Assembly: GCF_900111765.1 (NCBI RefSeq)
Contig: NZ_FOIB01000017.1
Coordinates: 1-64,000, forward strand
DNA: 64,000 bases
Direction of reading: 5' to 3'
Origin: Myxococcus fulvus
Lineage (GTDB): Bacteria; Myxococcota; Myxococcia; Myxococcales; Myxococcaceae
Part shown: piece after piece, positions 15,905-26,200 of the stretch
How the letters are laid out: every line of letters begins with the position of its first letter
Numbering within the stretch: position 1 is the first letter of the stretch
Program-made: the position numbers and the translations under genes
Notes under the pieces: generated by a model
Database searches by the model: none
What the model was told of the DNA's origin: nothing
Seen by the model: the letters and a program-made list of their open reading frames with translations, nothing else

Positions 15905-18613
15905 ATGCGTGGATGGATTGTGGGAGGCATCGTCGCCGGGGTGCTCGTGCTCCTCGCTTGGGTGCTGTGGGGGGATGACGCGCCGTCGGAGACTCGGCGG
16001 GAAGAGGCGGCGCAGCGGAGCGAGGCCTCGTTCGATGGCCTTGCCCGAAGGTCTCCGCCCATGCCCCGTCCGCGCACCCGCCTGGCCATCCGAGGCACCG
16101 TGGTGGATGCACTGGGCAGGCCCGTGGCGGGCGCTCGCGTCTCCGCGTCGTCGCCTGAAGAGGGAGAGACGCTGTCGACGATTCCGTGCCCTCGGGAGAA
16201 TCTGCCGTCGTGGGCAACGCCTGACGAAGAACCTTCGTCCCCCTGGCTCCTCGCGGAGTGTCTGCCCCAGTGCGAGGACATGCTCGTGTCCTTGCTGCTC
16301 GCGCGCCAGGGCGAAGCCCACGTACACGCCGAGACGATCTCCACGGAGGATGGTGCCTACGTCCTGGACGACCTTCCCGAGGGGCCGCAGACACTGCTCG
16401 CGCTGTCCGAGCATGGTGCTGTGTCTCGCATGGACGTGTCCACGGGGAGCCAGGACGTGGAGCTGATGCTGGGACCGCCGACCTTCATCCAGGGACAAGT
16501 GCTGGGCGAGAACGACGTTCCCCTGTCCGGAGTCTCCCTCACGCTGGTCAGCACACGGCACACTCGCTTCTTCGACTCGCATACGGATGTCCGAGGTGAG
16601 TTCAAGCTCGGACCGATTCCACACGACACCTATCTCCTGCTCGCCTCGAAAGAGGGCTGGCGCCCCGTGCTCGTTCAGACGGGTTCCCAAGGGGCGGCGT
16701 TGGAGATTCGGATGCACCGGTCACACCGACTTTCGGGACGAGTGATTTCCGGAGGGCTCCCCGTGGAAGGGGTGGAGGTGGTCGTGGGCTCGGCGAAGCC
16801 GTTCTCCAGGGCGGTTCCCTTTCGTGTGAAGACGGATTCAGGCGGACACTTCGAATTCGAGTTGAGCTCGGGCTCTTTTCTCGTCACCGCGCAGCGAGAG
16901 GGACAGGCCGCGCTCTCGCGGGTCACCCTGGGCGCGTCACCCATCACCGAGGTGTTGCTGCGGCTGGGTGAAGCGCGCCAGGTCGAGGGCACGGTGCTCG
17001 ACGACGAGTCCGGGGCAGCCGTGGCGGGCGCACGCGTGACGCTGTTCCCACAGGGCATGCAGTGGCTGACCTTGGAGACCACCACGGGCGCGGATGGTCG
17101 CTATCGCGTGGGGCCCGTGGAGCCCGGGGTGTGGCTGTTCAGCATTCGTTCATCCGGGTATGTGACCAGTACTCACTGGGAGCGCACCCTGTCTCCGGAC
17201 CTGGCCCTCCGGAACTTCGCCCTGCGGCGCGCCGTCCCCATCACGGGACACGTCGTGGACGACGCGGGGCAGCCCATGGGGAACGTGGCGCTGTCGCTGG
17301 AGAGTGTGAATCACGGCTACCAGACCTATGAGGAGGTCCGCACGGCCCCGGACGGTTCATTCACGCTGGCGGCTTCTGCCCCCGCGGACTTCCATGTCAT
17401 CGCGCGAAGCAACCGCTACGTCACGAAGCGCGTGGCAGTCCGGGCACCGATGACGGACCTCCGCATCACCTTGAGCGCGGGGGGCGCGGTGGAGGGAACG
17501 CTCACGGATTCTCGGGGCCAACCGGTGCCGGGCTTCACGGTCCTCGTGGCGCCGTTGAACGGAAACATCGCCGACGATTTCCTGAGCGCGCCGGACACCA
17601 ATCCACAGGGACAGTTCTCACGCGGGGGAATCCTCCCAGGGCGATACCGGGTGCAAGCAGAGCAGGTCGCGAGCAGCGTGAAGCGCAAGGCCTGGGCCGT
17701 CGTGGAGGTGAAGGAGGGCGCCGTCGCGAAGGTGGACTTGCGACTTCCCACCGAGCACGCGTTGGAGGGAATCATCGTCGACACGTCGGGCCATCCCATC
17801 CAGGGAGCCTCCATCCGCGCCCAGCCCCGCGAGCCCGCCTCCACGGACGACGAGAGACAGATCCTCAGCGAGGGAGAGCCGCCCGGTGTCCTCTCTGACG
17901 CGAAGGGGCGCTTCGTCCTTCAAGGCCTTCGCGACAACATGGACCACCTCGTGGACGCGGTCCTCCCAGGTCATGAACTGCTCCCAGAGCACTCTACGGG
18001 AGGAAGTCCCAGCAAGAGCGAAGTCCTCGTCGGAGCGGAGGCAAGGCAGTTGCGCCTGGTGATGAAACGACTCGCGCATGCGCGAGGACGGCTCGTGGGT
18101 CCTGATGGCGCACCCCTGCGCAAGTTCCAGGTCGACCTGAATCAGATGACCTCGCCAGATGGCTCGTTCTCCGTGCCGATCCACGACGAGCACCGAGAAC
18201 ACTTCATCTTCCAGGCGGAGGGCACGCTCAGGGTCACACGCACCGTGGACGGCGGACGGGATGGACCCGATGTCGACCTGGGAGAGATTCGACTGGAGGC
18301 AGGCCGCGAGATTCGCGGCGTGGTGCGCGATGCACGAACGGGGGAACCCGTATCTTATGCCACGGTGAGCCTGTCCGATGAGGATGCCTCCGAATCCGAG
18401 TCGAGCATCCAGGCTTACGCCGACCGGGATGGATTCTTCGTCCTGGGACCCGTGCCCCTGCGCCCGCTCACACTCCAATCGAATGGGAATGAGGCGCAGG
18501 TGGACTCATCACAGCAGGAAGTCACGGTGTGGATGAGCGCCATCGCTCCGGAGCGCGACACCTCTGCGCGGGAAGAGGTTCCACAGGAGAGCGCCGCGCT
18601 GGACTCGCCCTGA
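15905..18613 (+). CDS. Carboxypeptidase-regulatory-like repeat protein, paralog 2 (shorter)
   Basis: A 902-residue paralog of the flanking genes with the same N-terminal anchor (MRGWIVGG, then a Val/Leu stretch), the two-Cys insert in the first module (TIPCPRE and AECLPQCED regions, here with an extra Cys) and the same series of G-x-V...G-x-P...G-A modules. It ends soon after the QEVTVWM strand, whereas paralogs 1 and 3 continue for about 170 residues (a module beginning PGARM/L). The C-terminal module is therefore missing and replaced by a short Glu/Ser-rich tail. Expected location as for paralog 1. Function unknown. Confidence 0.8.
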   Translation: MRGWIVGGIVAGVLVLLAWVLWGDDAPSETRREEAAQRSEASFDGLARRSPPMPRPRTRLAIRGTVVDALGRPVAGARVSASSPEEGETLSTIPCPRENLPSWATPDEEPSSPWLLAECLPQCEDMLVSLLLARQGEAHVHAETISTEDGAYVLDDLPEGPQTLLALSEHGAVSRMDVSTGSQDVELMLGPPTFIQGQVLGENDVPLSGVSLTLVSTRHTRFFDSHTDVRGEFKLGPIPHDTYLLLASKEGWRPVLVQTGSQGAALEIRMHRSHRLSGRVISGGLPVEGVEVVVGSAKPFSRAVPFRVKTDSGGHFEFELSSGSFLVTAQREGQAALSRVTLGASPITEVLLRLGEARQVEGTVLDDESGAAVAGARVTLFPQGMQWLTLETTTGADGRYRVGPVEPGVWLFSIRSSGYVTSTHWERTLSPDLALRNFALRRAVPITGHVVDDAGQPMGNVALSLESVNHGYQTYEEVRTAPDGSFTLAASAPADFHVIARSNRYVTKRVAVRAPMTDLRITLSAGGAVEGTLTDSRGQPVPGFTVLVAPLNGNIADDFLSAPDTNPQGQFSRGGILPGRYRVQAEQVASSVKRKAWAVVEVKEGAVAKVDLRLPTEHALEGIIVDTSGHPIQGASIRAQPREPASTDDERQILSEGEPPGVLSDAKGRFVLQGLRDNMDHLVDAVLPGHELLPEHSTGGSPSKSEVLVGAEARQLRLVMKRLAHARGRLVGPDGAPLRKFQVDLNQMTSPDGSFSVPIHDEHREHFIFQAEGTLRVTRTVDGGRDGPDVDLGEIRLEAGREIRGVVRDARTGEPVSYATVSLSDEDASESESSIQAYADRDGFFVLGPVPLRPLTLQSNGNEAQVDSSQQEVTVWMSAIAPERDTSAREEVPQESAALDSP

Positions 18614-18643
18614 GGCTCGTCACTCCTGACGGGGTCCGTGGGG

Positions 18644-18684
18644 CTCCGGCTGCTATCCTGAGGCTTCGACGTCAGCAGCCGGAG
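18644..18684 (+). promoter_or_regulatory. Conserved 5' hairpin element, copy C
   Basis: CTCCGGCTGCT (18644-18654) pairs perfectly with AGCAGCCGGAG (18674-18684), an 11-bp stem. The 19-base loop is ATCCTGAGGCTTCGACGTC. GGAG in the 3' arm is seven bases upstream of ATG 18692. Confidence 0.68.
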
Positions 18685-18691
18685 CTCGTGC

Positions 18692-21600
18692 ATGCGCAGG
18701 TGGTTCTTGGGGGGCAGCATCCTCGTCATCGGAGTCCTCGTGCTCCTCGTGTGGCAGCCGTGGAGCGGCAAGCCCTCGGCCCCTCTTCGCGCACCCACGG
18801 GACAGGCTCGCGCCGCGCACGACGCGCTGCCTCGCACGTCCGCTCCCCTGCCCCCTTCCAGCGCCGGGCTCACCATTCGCGGCACCGTCGTGGACACGCT
18901 GGGCAAGCCTGTCGCCGGTGCCCGCGTCTCCGCGTCCTGGCCCGAGGACGGTGAGACGCTGTCCGCGACGCTCTGCCCCAAGGAGCTGCTCTCCCGTCAC
19001 GACGCGCTGAGCCCGGAGCCCTGGGCGACCCGGATGCTCGTCGACTGCATGCCCGCCTCCGAGAGCATCCTCGTTCCCCTGCTGCTCGCTCGTCAGGGCG
19101 AGGCCCCCGTGCACGCGGAGGCACTGTCCTCCGAAGACGGCTCCTTCGTCCTCGAAGGTCTACCCGAAGGCCCCCAGACGCTGCTCGCGCTCTCCTCCCA
19201 GGGCGCGGGGACTCGCACGGGTGTGCCCGCCGGGAGCAGCGGCGTCTCGCTGATGCTCGACGACCCGCTGTTCATGTCCGGTCGCGTCCTCGATGAGGAC
19301 AGCGCCCCCGTGCCCGGCGTCGCCATCACGCTCGCGAGCTGGCGCAACACCCGCTTCTTCGACACGACCACCGATGCCCGGGGCCACTTCAAGCTCGGCC
19401 CTCTCCCCTTCGACTCCTATCTCCTGCTCGCCGCGAAGCAGGACTGGAGCCCCACGCTCGAATGGCTCCAGCTCCGCGAGGCGCCTCACGAAATCCGCCT
19501 GGGCCGTCGGCACACGCTCACCGGCCGCGTCCTCTCGAATGGCGCTCCCGTGAAGGACGTGGAGGTGCTCGCCTCCCGCGAGAAGGTCATGGAGGACAGG
19601 CCGCCGCTGCGCGCGAAGACGGACGCGCAAGGTCGCTTCACCCTCGAGCCCGGCAGCGGTCACTACCGGCTCACCGCCGAACACGAAGGCCAGTACGCAC
19701 GCGCCCTGGTGGAGCTGGGCAAGACACCCTCGTCCCCCGTGACGCTGAACCTTGGCGAGGCGCTCGGTGTCGAGGGACGCGTCATCGACGACCAGGGCGC
19801 CCCCGTGGCCAAGGCTCGCGTGAAGCTCCGCTCCACGGACCGCTCACGCGTCGAGGAGATGGAGACGCTCACCGGCCCGGACGGTCGCTACCGCGCGGGG
19901 CCCATCGCTCCCGGAGGATGGGACTTCACCATCGAGGCCGACGGCTACGTGGACATGTCCAGTGCCGAGGAGCGCGTCATGTCCTCCAACATGCGCTCCC
20001 AGAATTTCACCCTCACGCGCGCCACGTCCGTCACCGGCCGCGTCGTCGACGGCTCGGGACGTCCGCTCGCGGGCATCCGGGTCGACCTGCACCGCCCCGT
20101 CCAGCACGCCGAGGACTTCGAGCCCCAGGAGAGCACCTACTCGGCCGAGGACGGCTCCTTCGTGCTCGATGCCACCGAGCCCGGCGACTACAAGGTGAGC
20201 ACCTTCAGCGAGCGCTTCATCCCGCTCTTCCTGCCGACACCCGCCCCCGCCAAGGACGTGCTCCTGACGCTGAGCGCCGGTGGCACCGTCGAAGGCACCG
20301 TGCTGGACGCGCGAGGACAACCCATGCCGCGCTTCCACGTGATGCTGGGTCGAGTGGACGCGGGCGACGACGCGCAAGAACCCCTGGAGACGATGGGCAC
20401 GGATGACCAGGGCGTCTTCCGCCGTCAGGGCGTCGCTCCCGGGCGCTACCGCATCTTCGCGCTGCGGGCCTCCCCCAGCGTGGACCGCAAGGCCGAGGCC
20501 GAGGTGGAGGTGCGCGACGGCGCCGTGGCGAAGGTGACGATGCGACTGCCTGAGGAGCGCTCCGTGGAGGTGCTCGTCGTCGACACCTCGGGCAACCCCG
20601 TGGAGAAGGCCCTGGTGCGCGCCAGGCCGCTGGACCCCACTCCCGAGGAGTACCACTCGGAGATGCACCATTTCTCCTCGGGCGTCAGCACGGACGCGAA
20701 CGGACGCGCGGTGCTCCGACACCTGGAGGCCACCGGGTACAGGCTCGCCGCCACAAAGCTCGGTCACACCCTGCTGCCTGAGCGCTCCACGCCCTCCTCC
20801 AGTCCCTCGGCGACGGGCTCCGACAACCTTTTCATCCAGGCGGACACGCAGCAGGCGCGGTTCGTGATGAAGCGCCACTCGCATGTCAAAGGTCGCCTCC
20901 TCGGACCGGATGGCGCGCCCCTCTCGCGCTTCCGCGTCAACGCGCAACAGCTCGAGTCCGAGGACGGGACCTTCTCACTCCCCAACCACGCCATGGCGGG
21001 ACGCACCCAGTTCATCTTCAACGCGGAGGGGCTGCCCACCGTGTCTCGCGCCGTGCAAGGCGGCGAGGCGTCCGCCGACGTCGACCTGGGGGACATCCGG
21101 CTCGAGGCGGGCCGCGCGCTCACAGGCGTCGTCCTGGACGCGACGACGGGAGAGCCCGCGGAGAATGTCCTGGTGGCGCTCGACAGCGAGCTGCGCGACG
21201 AGGGCGACAACTTCCCGCGACAGCTCGTCCTGAAGACCACGGACCGCGACGGCCGCTTCGACCTGGGCAAGCTGGAAGCCCGCCCCCTCACGCTCCGGCT
21301 GTTCCTGCACGAGCGCTACCGCGAGCAGTTCGTTCCCATCAACGCCACGCAGACCGAGGTGACGGTGCGCATGGACCCCGGCGCGCGGCTGAACGTGACG
21401 GCGCGCGATGCGCAGGGGAAGAAGATCGACGGCTTCGTCAGCTATCAAGGCCCGGGCGCCGAGGGCGCCATCGTCCTGGAGAACGGCGCCGGCAAGGCGA
21501 GCGCGCTCAACCCCGGGAAGTACACGCTGCGGATGGAGCCTCGCGGTCGGCAGAGCCGGACCCTGGCCTACCTGCCACAGCAGGTGGACGTGCCCGCCAG

Positions 21601-21949
21601 CGGTGAGGTGTCCGTGCAGTTCAAGCCCGCAGCGGGCGGCGCCACCGTGAAGCTGCTCGTTCCCACGGACAAGGGCGTGGACATGGCGCTGGTGCCCGGC
21701 AGCGTGCCTCCGCCCACGAGCCCCGCCGCGCTCCGCCAGGTCATGTTCCAGGGCATCTCCGGCACCTACGAGATGGGGGACACCGAAGTGGTGTTCGCCC
21801 ATGTCCCGCAGGGCAGGGTCACCGTCTTCTTCCTCACGCCCGACGCGCTCGGTCGCTTCCACACCGAGGAGCTGGACATCCCCGCGAGTGGCACGATGTC
21901 TCGCACGCTACAGCTCGCGTGGCGGAGGCTCGACGTCACCCAGGACTAG
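18692..21949 (+). CDS. Carboxypeptidase-regulatory-like repeat protein, paralog 3
   Basis: A 1085-residue paralog of the 12584 gene, with an N-terminal anchor (hydrophobic residues about 5-22), a Pro/Ser linker (SAPLPPSSAGL is shared almost exactly with paralog 1) and about ten CarboxypepD_reg-type modules. The first module again contains the Cys pair (ATLCPKE and VDCMPASE). It has the C-terminal module absent from paralog 2. Tandem duplication within a 9.4-kb block explains the set; retention of all three suggests expression of variant surface or periplasmic proteins. A short AGTCGC/GCGACT hairpin covers the stop codon (21948-21962) and may weakly terminate transcription. Confidence 0.82.
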   Translation: MRRWFLGGSILVIGVLVLLVWQPWSGKPSAPLRAPTGQARAAHDALPRTSAPLPPSSAGLTIRGTVVDTLGKPVAGARVSASWPEDGETLSATLCPKELLSRHDALSPEPWATRMLVDCMPASESILVPLLLARQGEAPVHAEALSSEDGSFVLEGLPEGPQTLLALSSQGAGTRTGVPAGSSGVSLMLDDPLFMSGRVLDEDSAPVPGVAITLASWRNTRFFDTTTDARGHFKLGPLPFDSYLLLAAKQDWSPTLEWLQLREAPHEIRLGRRHTLTGRVLSNGAPVKDVEVLASREKVMEDRPPLRAKTDAQGRFTLEPGSGHYRLTAEHEGQYARALVELGKTPSSPVTLNLGEALGVEGRVIDDQGAPVAKARVKLRSTDRSRVEEMETLTGPDGRYRAGPIAPGGWDFTIEADGYVDMSSAEERVMSSNMRSQNFTLTRATSVTGRVVDGSGRPLAGIRVDLHRPVQHAEDFEPQESTYSAEDGSFVLDATEPGDYKVSTFSERFIPLFLPTPAPAKDVLLTLSAGGTVEGTVLDARGQPMPRFHVMLGRVDAGDDAQEPLETMGTDDQGVFRRQGVAPGRYRIFALRASPSVDRKAEAEVEVRDGAVAKVTMRLPEERSVEVLVVDTSGNPVEKALVRARPLDPTPEEYHSEMHHFSSGVSTDANGRAVLRHLEATGYRLAATKLGHTLLPERSTPSSSPSATGSDNLFIQADTQQARFVMKRHSHVKGRLLGPDGAPLSRFRVNAQQLESEDGTFSLPNHAMAGRTQFIFNAEGLPTVSRAVQGGEASADVDLGDIRLEAGRALTGVVLDATTGEPAENVLVALDSELRDEGDNFPRQLVLKTTDRDGRFDLGKLEARPLTLRLFLHERYREQFVPINATQTEVTVRMDPGARLNVTARDAQGKKIDGFVSYQGPGAEGAIVLENGAGKASALNPGKYTLRMEPRGRQSRTLAYLPQQVDVPASGEVSVQFKPAAGGATVKLLVPTDKGVDMALVPGSVPPPTSPAALRQVMFQGISGTYEMGDTEVVFAHVPQGRVTVFFLTPDALGRFHTEELDIPASGTMSRTLQLAWRRLDVTQD

Positions 21950-22037
21950 TCGCCTCGCGACTGTCGGACATCGCGCGCGCGTCTGCGGGCTGGAAACGAG
22001 TGCCGCGCCGTGCTTCAGGTACGGTGCGGGGCCCGCC

Positions 22038-23291
22038 ATGCACTTCAAGTTCGTCCACGCCGCCGACCTGCACCTGGACACGCCCTTCCGCGGCATCGCC
22101 GCCCACGGTCCGCTGCTGACCCGGTTCCAGGAGTCTACCTTCCGCGCCCTGGCGCGCATCGTCGACCTGTGCCTGCGCGAGCGCGTCACCTTCCTGCTGC
22201 TCGCCGGAGATTTGTTCGAGGTGAAGGACCGCTCCGTGCGCGCACGGCTCGTCCTGCGCCGGGAGCTGGAGCGACTGCACGTCGCGGGCATCGAGGCGTT
22301 CATCGTCCACGGGAATCATGATCCGCTCAGCGGTGACACGGGGACGCTCGGGCTGCCGTCCTCGGTGAAGGTCTTCGGCCCGGACTGGGAGGAGGCCGAG
22401 GTGCGGCGCGAGGGCCGCCGGCTGTGCCGCGTGCAGGGCATCTCGTATCCCGACGTGGAGGTGCGCGAGGACCTGTCCTCCCGCTTCCGTCGCACTGGCG
22501 AGGGCTTCAGCGTGGGCCTGCTGCACGCGAACCTGGGCGGCGCCGAGGGCCATGCGAACTACGCCCCCTGCACTCCCGCGGGCCTGGGCGCTCGCGGGCT
22601 GGACTACTGGGCGCTGGGACACGTGCACACGCGCGGCGAGCTGATGCTCCCCGGCGGCGGGCTCGCGGTGTACCCGGGCAATCCGCAGGGTCGGCATGTG
22701 CTGGAGACGGGTGAGCGCGGCTGCGTGCTGGTGGAGGTGGAGGACGGCGGGACGCGGCGGCGCTTCGTGCCCGTGGACACGGTGCGCTGGCATCGGGTGG
22801 AGGTGCCGCTCACGGGCGTGGCCACGCTGGATGGGTTGATGGGCACGCTGAGCGAGGCCGTGGACGCGGCGTGTGCCCAGGAGCTGGACGGGCACGCGGT
22901 GCGCGTGGTGCTCACGGGACGCGGGCCGCTGCACCGTGAGCTGGCTCGGCCGGGGGCGCTCTCGCAACTGGAGGAGGGGCTTCGCGCGAAGCTGGCGGCG
23001 GGACATCCTCCGGTGCTGCTGGAGTCGCTGCGGGATTCGAGCCGTCCCGAGCTGGACTGGGATGCGCTCACGGCGGAGGGCGGGTTCGCTCGCACGCTGC
23101 TGGAGGAGGCGCGCGCGCTGGAGGAGGACCCGGGTGCGTTGACGCGCCTGTGGGAGGAGGAGGCGCTCGGCAGCCTGGGACAGAAGCTCAAGCGCCTGGG
23201 CGTGGACGTGCTGGAGACGCCACGCAAGGAGTGGGTGTCCCGCGCGAGCCTGCTGGGCGTCGAGGCGCTGCACGAGGAGGACGGGGCATGA
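22038..23291 (+). CDS. DNA repair exonuclease, SbcD/Mre11-YhaO type
   Basis: The start at ATG 22038 (MHFKFVHAADLHLD) gives 417 residues and places the metallophosphoesterase motifs at the N-terminus, as in the family. Motifs: ADLHLDTPF (I), LLAGDLFE (II), VHGNHDPL (III), LLHANLGG (IV) and LGHVHTRGE (V). These bind two Mn/Mg ions for nuclease activity. The C-terminal part is helical, as in YhaO-like proteins. It overlaps the next gene by ATGA and should form a complex with that ATPase in processing of DNA ends. Confidence 0.88.
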   Translation: MHFKFVHAADLHLDTPFRGIAAHGPLLTRFQESTFRALARIVDLCLRERVTFLLLAGDLFEVKDRSVRARLVLRRELERLHVAGIEAFIVHGNHDPLSGDTGTLGLPSSVKVFGPDWEEAEVRREGRRLCRVQGISYPDVEVREDLSSRFRRTGEGFSVGLLHANLGGAEGHANYAPCTPAGLGARGLDYWALGHVHTRGELMLPGGGLAVYPGNPQGRHVLETGERGCVLVEVEDGGTRRRFVPVDTVRWHRVEVPLTGVATLDGLMGTLSEAVDAACAQELDGHAVRVVLTGRGPLHRELARPGALSQLEEGLRAKLAAGHPPVLLESLRDSSRPELDWDALTAEGGFARTLLEEARALEEDPGALTRLWEEEALGSLGQKLKRLGVDVLETPRKEWVSRASLLGVEALHEEDGA

Positions 23292-26200
23292 AGCCGGGCT
23301 TGCGCATCGACTCACTGCGGGTGCGACGCTTCGGGCACTTCTCCGAGCTGTCGCTGGAGCTGGGCCCTGGACTGCACCTGATGTACGGGCCCAACGAGGC
23401 CGGCAAGAGCACGCTGCTCGCCTTCCTGCGCGCCATGTTGTTCGGCTTCGAGAAGCGCGGGCATCCGGAGCGGTATGCGCCCTCCGAGGAGGACACGCCC
23501 TTCGGCGGTGAGCTGCGGCTCTTCACGGCGACGGGGGCGTTGACGGTGCGGCGCATGGCGACGCCTCGCGGACGGAAGGCGGAGAGCCTCACGGTGCTCG
23601 GAGCCGATGGCGAGCCGGTGTCCGAGGAGCGCCTGAAGGACGCGCGCGGACATGTCACGCGGGAGCTGTACTTCGATGTCTTCGCCTTCCGGCTGGAGGA
23701 GCTCGCGGGCTTCGAGCAGCTCACGGAGGCTCGGGGTGCTTCCGATGCGCTGGTGGCCGCGAGCATGCGCGGGGCCCGGCGATTGCCGGAGGCGATGTCC
23801 GCGCTGAGCAAGAGCGCGGAGCGGCTCTACAAGCCGAGCGGGACGAACCCCGAGCTGAACGTGAAGCTCCGCGAGCTGGAGGAGGTGCAGGAGCAGCTTC
23901 GCGAGCAGGGGAACCGGCCCGCGCTCTACTTCGCGAAGCGCGAGCGATTGGAGGCGCTGGGTGGGGAGCTCGTCGGGCTGGAGACGCGGGTCCTGGAGGA
24001 TGGGCGCGAGTTGGAGCGGCTGGAGCGACTGTCCTCGGCGTTGAGTGAGGTCACCACGCTGGCGGAGGCTCGGGCGGAGCTGGAGGGCCTGCCATCCCTG
24101 GAGACCTTCCCCGAGGGTGGCGAGGCGCGACTGGAGGATGCGCTCCAGCGCAGTCGCAGCTATCGCGGCGAGGTGGCTCGGCTCGCGGAGAAGCTGTCCT
24201 CCACGGAGGCGGAGCTGACGCGGCTGGCCACGCCTTCGCCGGTGCATGGGCGGGAGGAGGCGCTGCGCTCGGCGCTGGCTTCGTATGCGGAGCACTCGGA
24301 GCGGATTCGCGCGCTGCCGGCCCGGCGCGCGGCGCTGCGGGTGAAGCGGCGTCAGGTGGAGATGTCGCTGGAGGAGCTGGGGCTCGGCGTCGACGGCGCG
24401 GGGTTGATGGGGCTCGACTTGAGCGCGGGGGCTCGCGCGGGATTGGAGTCGCTGTCGACGCGATTGGAGGCGGAGGAGACGGGACGGCGGGAGTCGTTCG
24501 CCGCCTGGGGGCGGGCTCGCTCCGAGCGGGAGCGGTTGGATGGAGTGCTCGCCCGGTTGGAATCGGAGCTCGCGGAGCTGCCGGATGTGCGGCCCTCGCA
24601 TGTGCGGCAGCAACAGGCGGGCTCGCGTCGGATGCGCGATGTGCGCGGCGAGCTGGAGCGATTGGGGGAGAAGAAGGAGGAGACCCGGCGACAGCTCGAG
24701 GGCTCTCGCAATTCCGGCGTGGGGCCCGGGGCGCCGAACGTCGCGGTGATTCCGGTGTGGTGGGTGCCGGCGGCCGCGGCCATCGTGGTGGCGCTGGCCG
24801 TGGGTGCGTGGTTGATGGGGGGCACGGCGGCGGGAGCGATGTGCCTCGCGGGTGGATTGCTGCTCACGGGTCTGGTGGAGCTGGCTCGGCGGCGCGTGGA
24901 GTCGGCTCGGGATGTGGAGCGCGCGGCGCAGGCGGCGCGGCTGCGGGAGCGACAGCAGACGGAGGAGCGGCTCCGCGCGACGCTCGCGGGACTGGCGGCT
25001 CGCGAGGAGGTGCTGCACCGGGAGCTGCTCACGGCGTCGATGGAGGCGGGGCTCGCGCCGCTGGCGACGCTCGCGGACATCACCGTGCGCGAGGGTTTGT
25101 TGGCGGACCTGCTGGAGAAGGCGGGACGGCGCGAGGTGCTGCTGCGCGAGCGGGACGTGCTGCGTGCCAGCCATGATGTGGCCTCGCGTGATGAGCGACA
25201 GGCGGGCGAGACACTGCGTGGACATGAGGGGCGGCTCGCGACGCTGAACGCCGAACTGGCGGTGTGCCTGGCGTCACGGAAGTTCCCCTCGGGACTGCCC
25301 GCACTCGCGGCGCTGACGCTGTGGCGGGAGGCCTCCGCGCTCCGACAGCGCTGGCAGGACGTGAGCGCCGAGGAGGCAGCTGTCAGTACGGATGAGGCCA
25401 CCTGCACGGCGGTGGTGACGCGGCTCCATGAGCTGACGCGGGGACTGTTCACGCATGCCAACAATGATCCACCCCACGACGAAGACCCCCTCTCCGCCAG
25501 GAGCACGGAGTCCCTCGTCGCGAGCGTGAACTCGGCGCTCGACGCGGACCGTGAGCGCGAGACCGAGCGGCGCGCCGTCGACGAGCGTCGTCGCGAGCTG
25601 CGTGAGGAGAAGGCGCGCCTCGACACACTCCGTCAGTCCGAGGACGCCGCGCTCGCCGCCCTGCTGCACGAAGGTGGCGGTGGTGATGAGGAGACCTTCC
25701 GTCGTCGCGCCGTGCAGGCTCGCCGCTACGCCGAGCTCGTCCGACAGACCCGCGAGCTGGCTCAACGCATCGAGGCCCGTACCGGTCTCTCCGACGCGCA
25801 GGTCCGCGAGGCCCTCCGCTCCCTCGGCGGCGCGGACGGCCTGCGCATCACCCTGGAACAGGTGCGCTCGCGTCACTCGGAAGCACAGTCGAAGCTCAAG
25901 GACGTCCTCACCGAACAGGGCGCCACGCGCAACCAACTCGAACAGTGGGAGAACGACGACCTGCTCTCACGCCTGCGCATCCAGGAGGAGACCCTCCGCG
26001 CCAAGGTCGCCGAGCTCGCCACCCGCTACGCCGAGGACAAGCTGGCCCTCGCCCTGCTCAACCGCGCCCGCCATCGCTTCGAGGAGGAGCAACAGCCCCG
26101 CGTCGTCCAACTCGCCTCCGAGCACTTCGCCCTGCTCACCGAGGGCCGCTACCGCCGCGTGTTCATCCCCGCCGGTGACGAGCGCGAGCTGCGCGTCAGC

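Noticed and set aside
13433-16717. Antisense open frame of about 1090 residues opposite repeat paralogs 1 and 2
   Set aside because: Shadow of the sense repeats; composition follows the reverse of the sense modules; no signal or motif.
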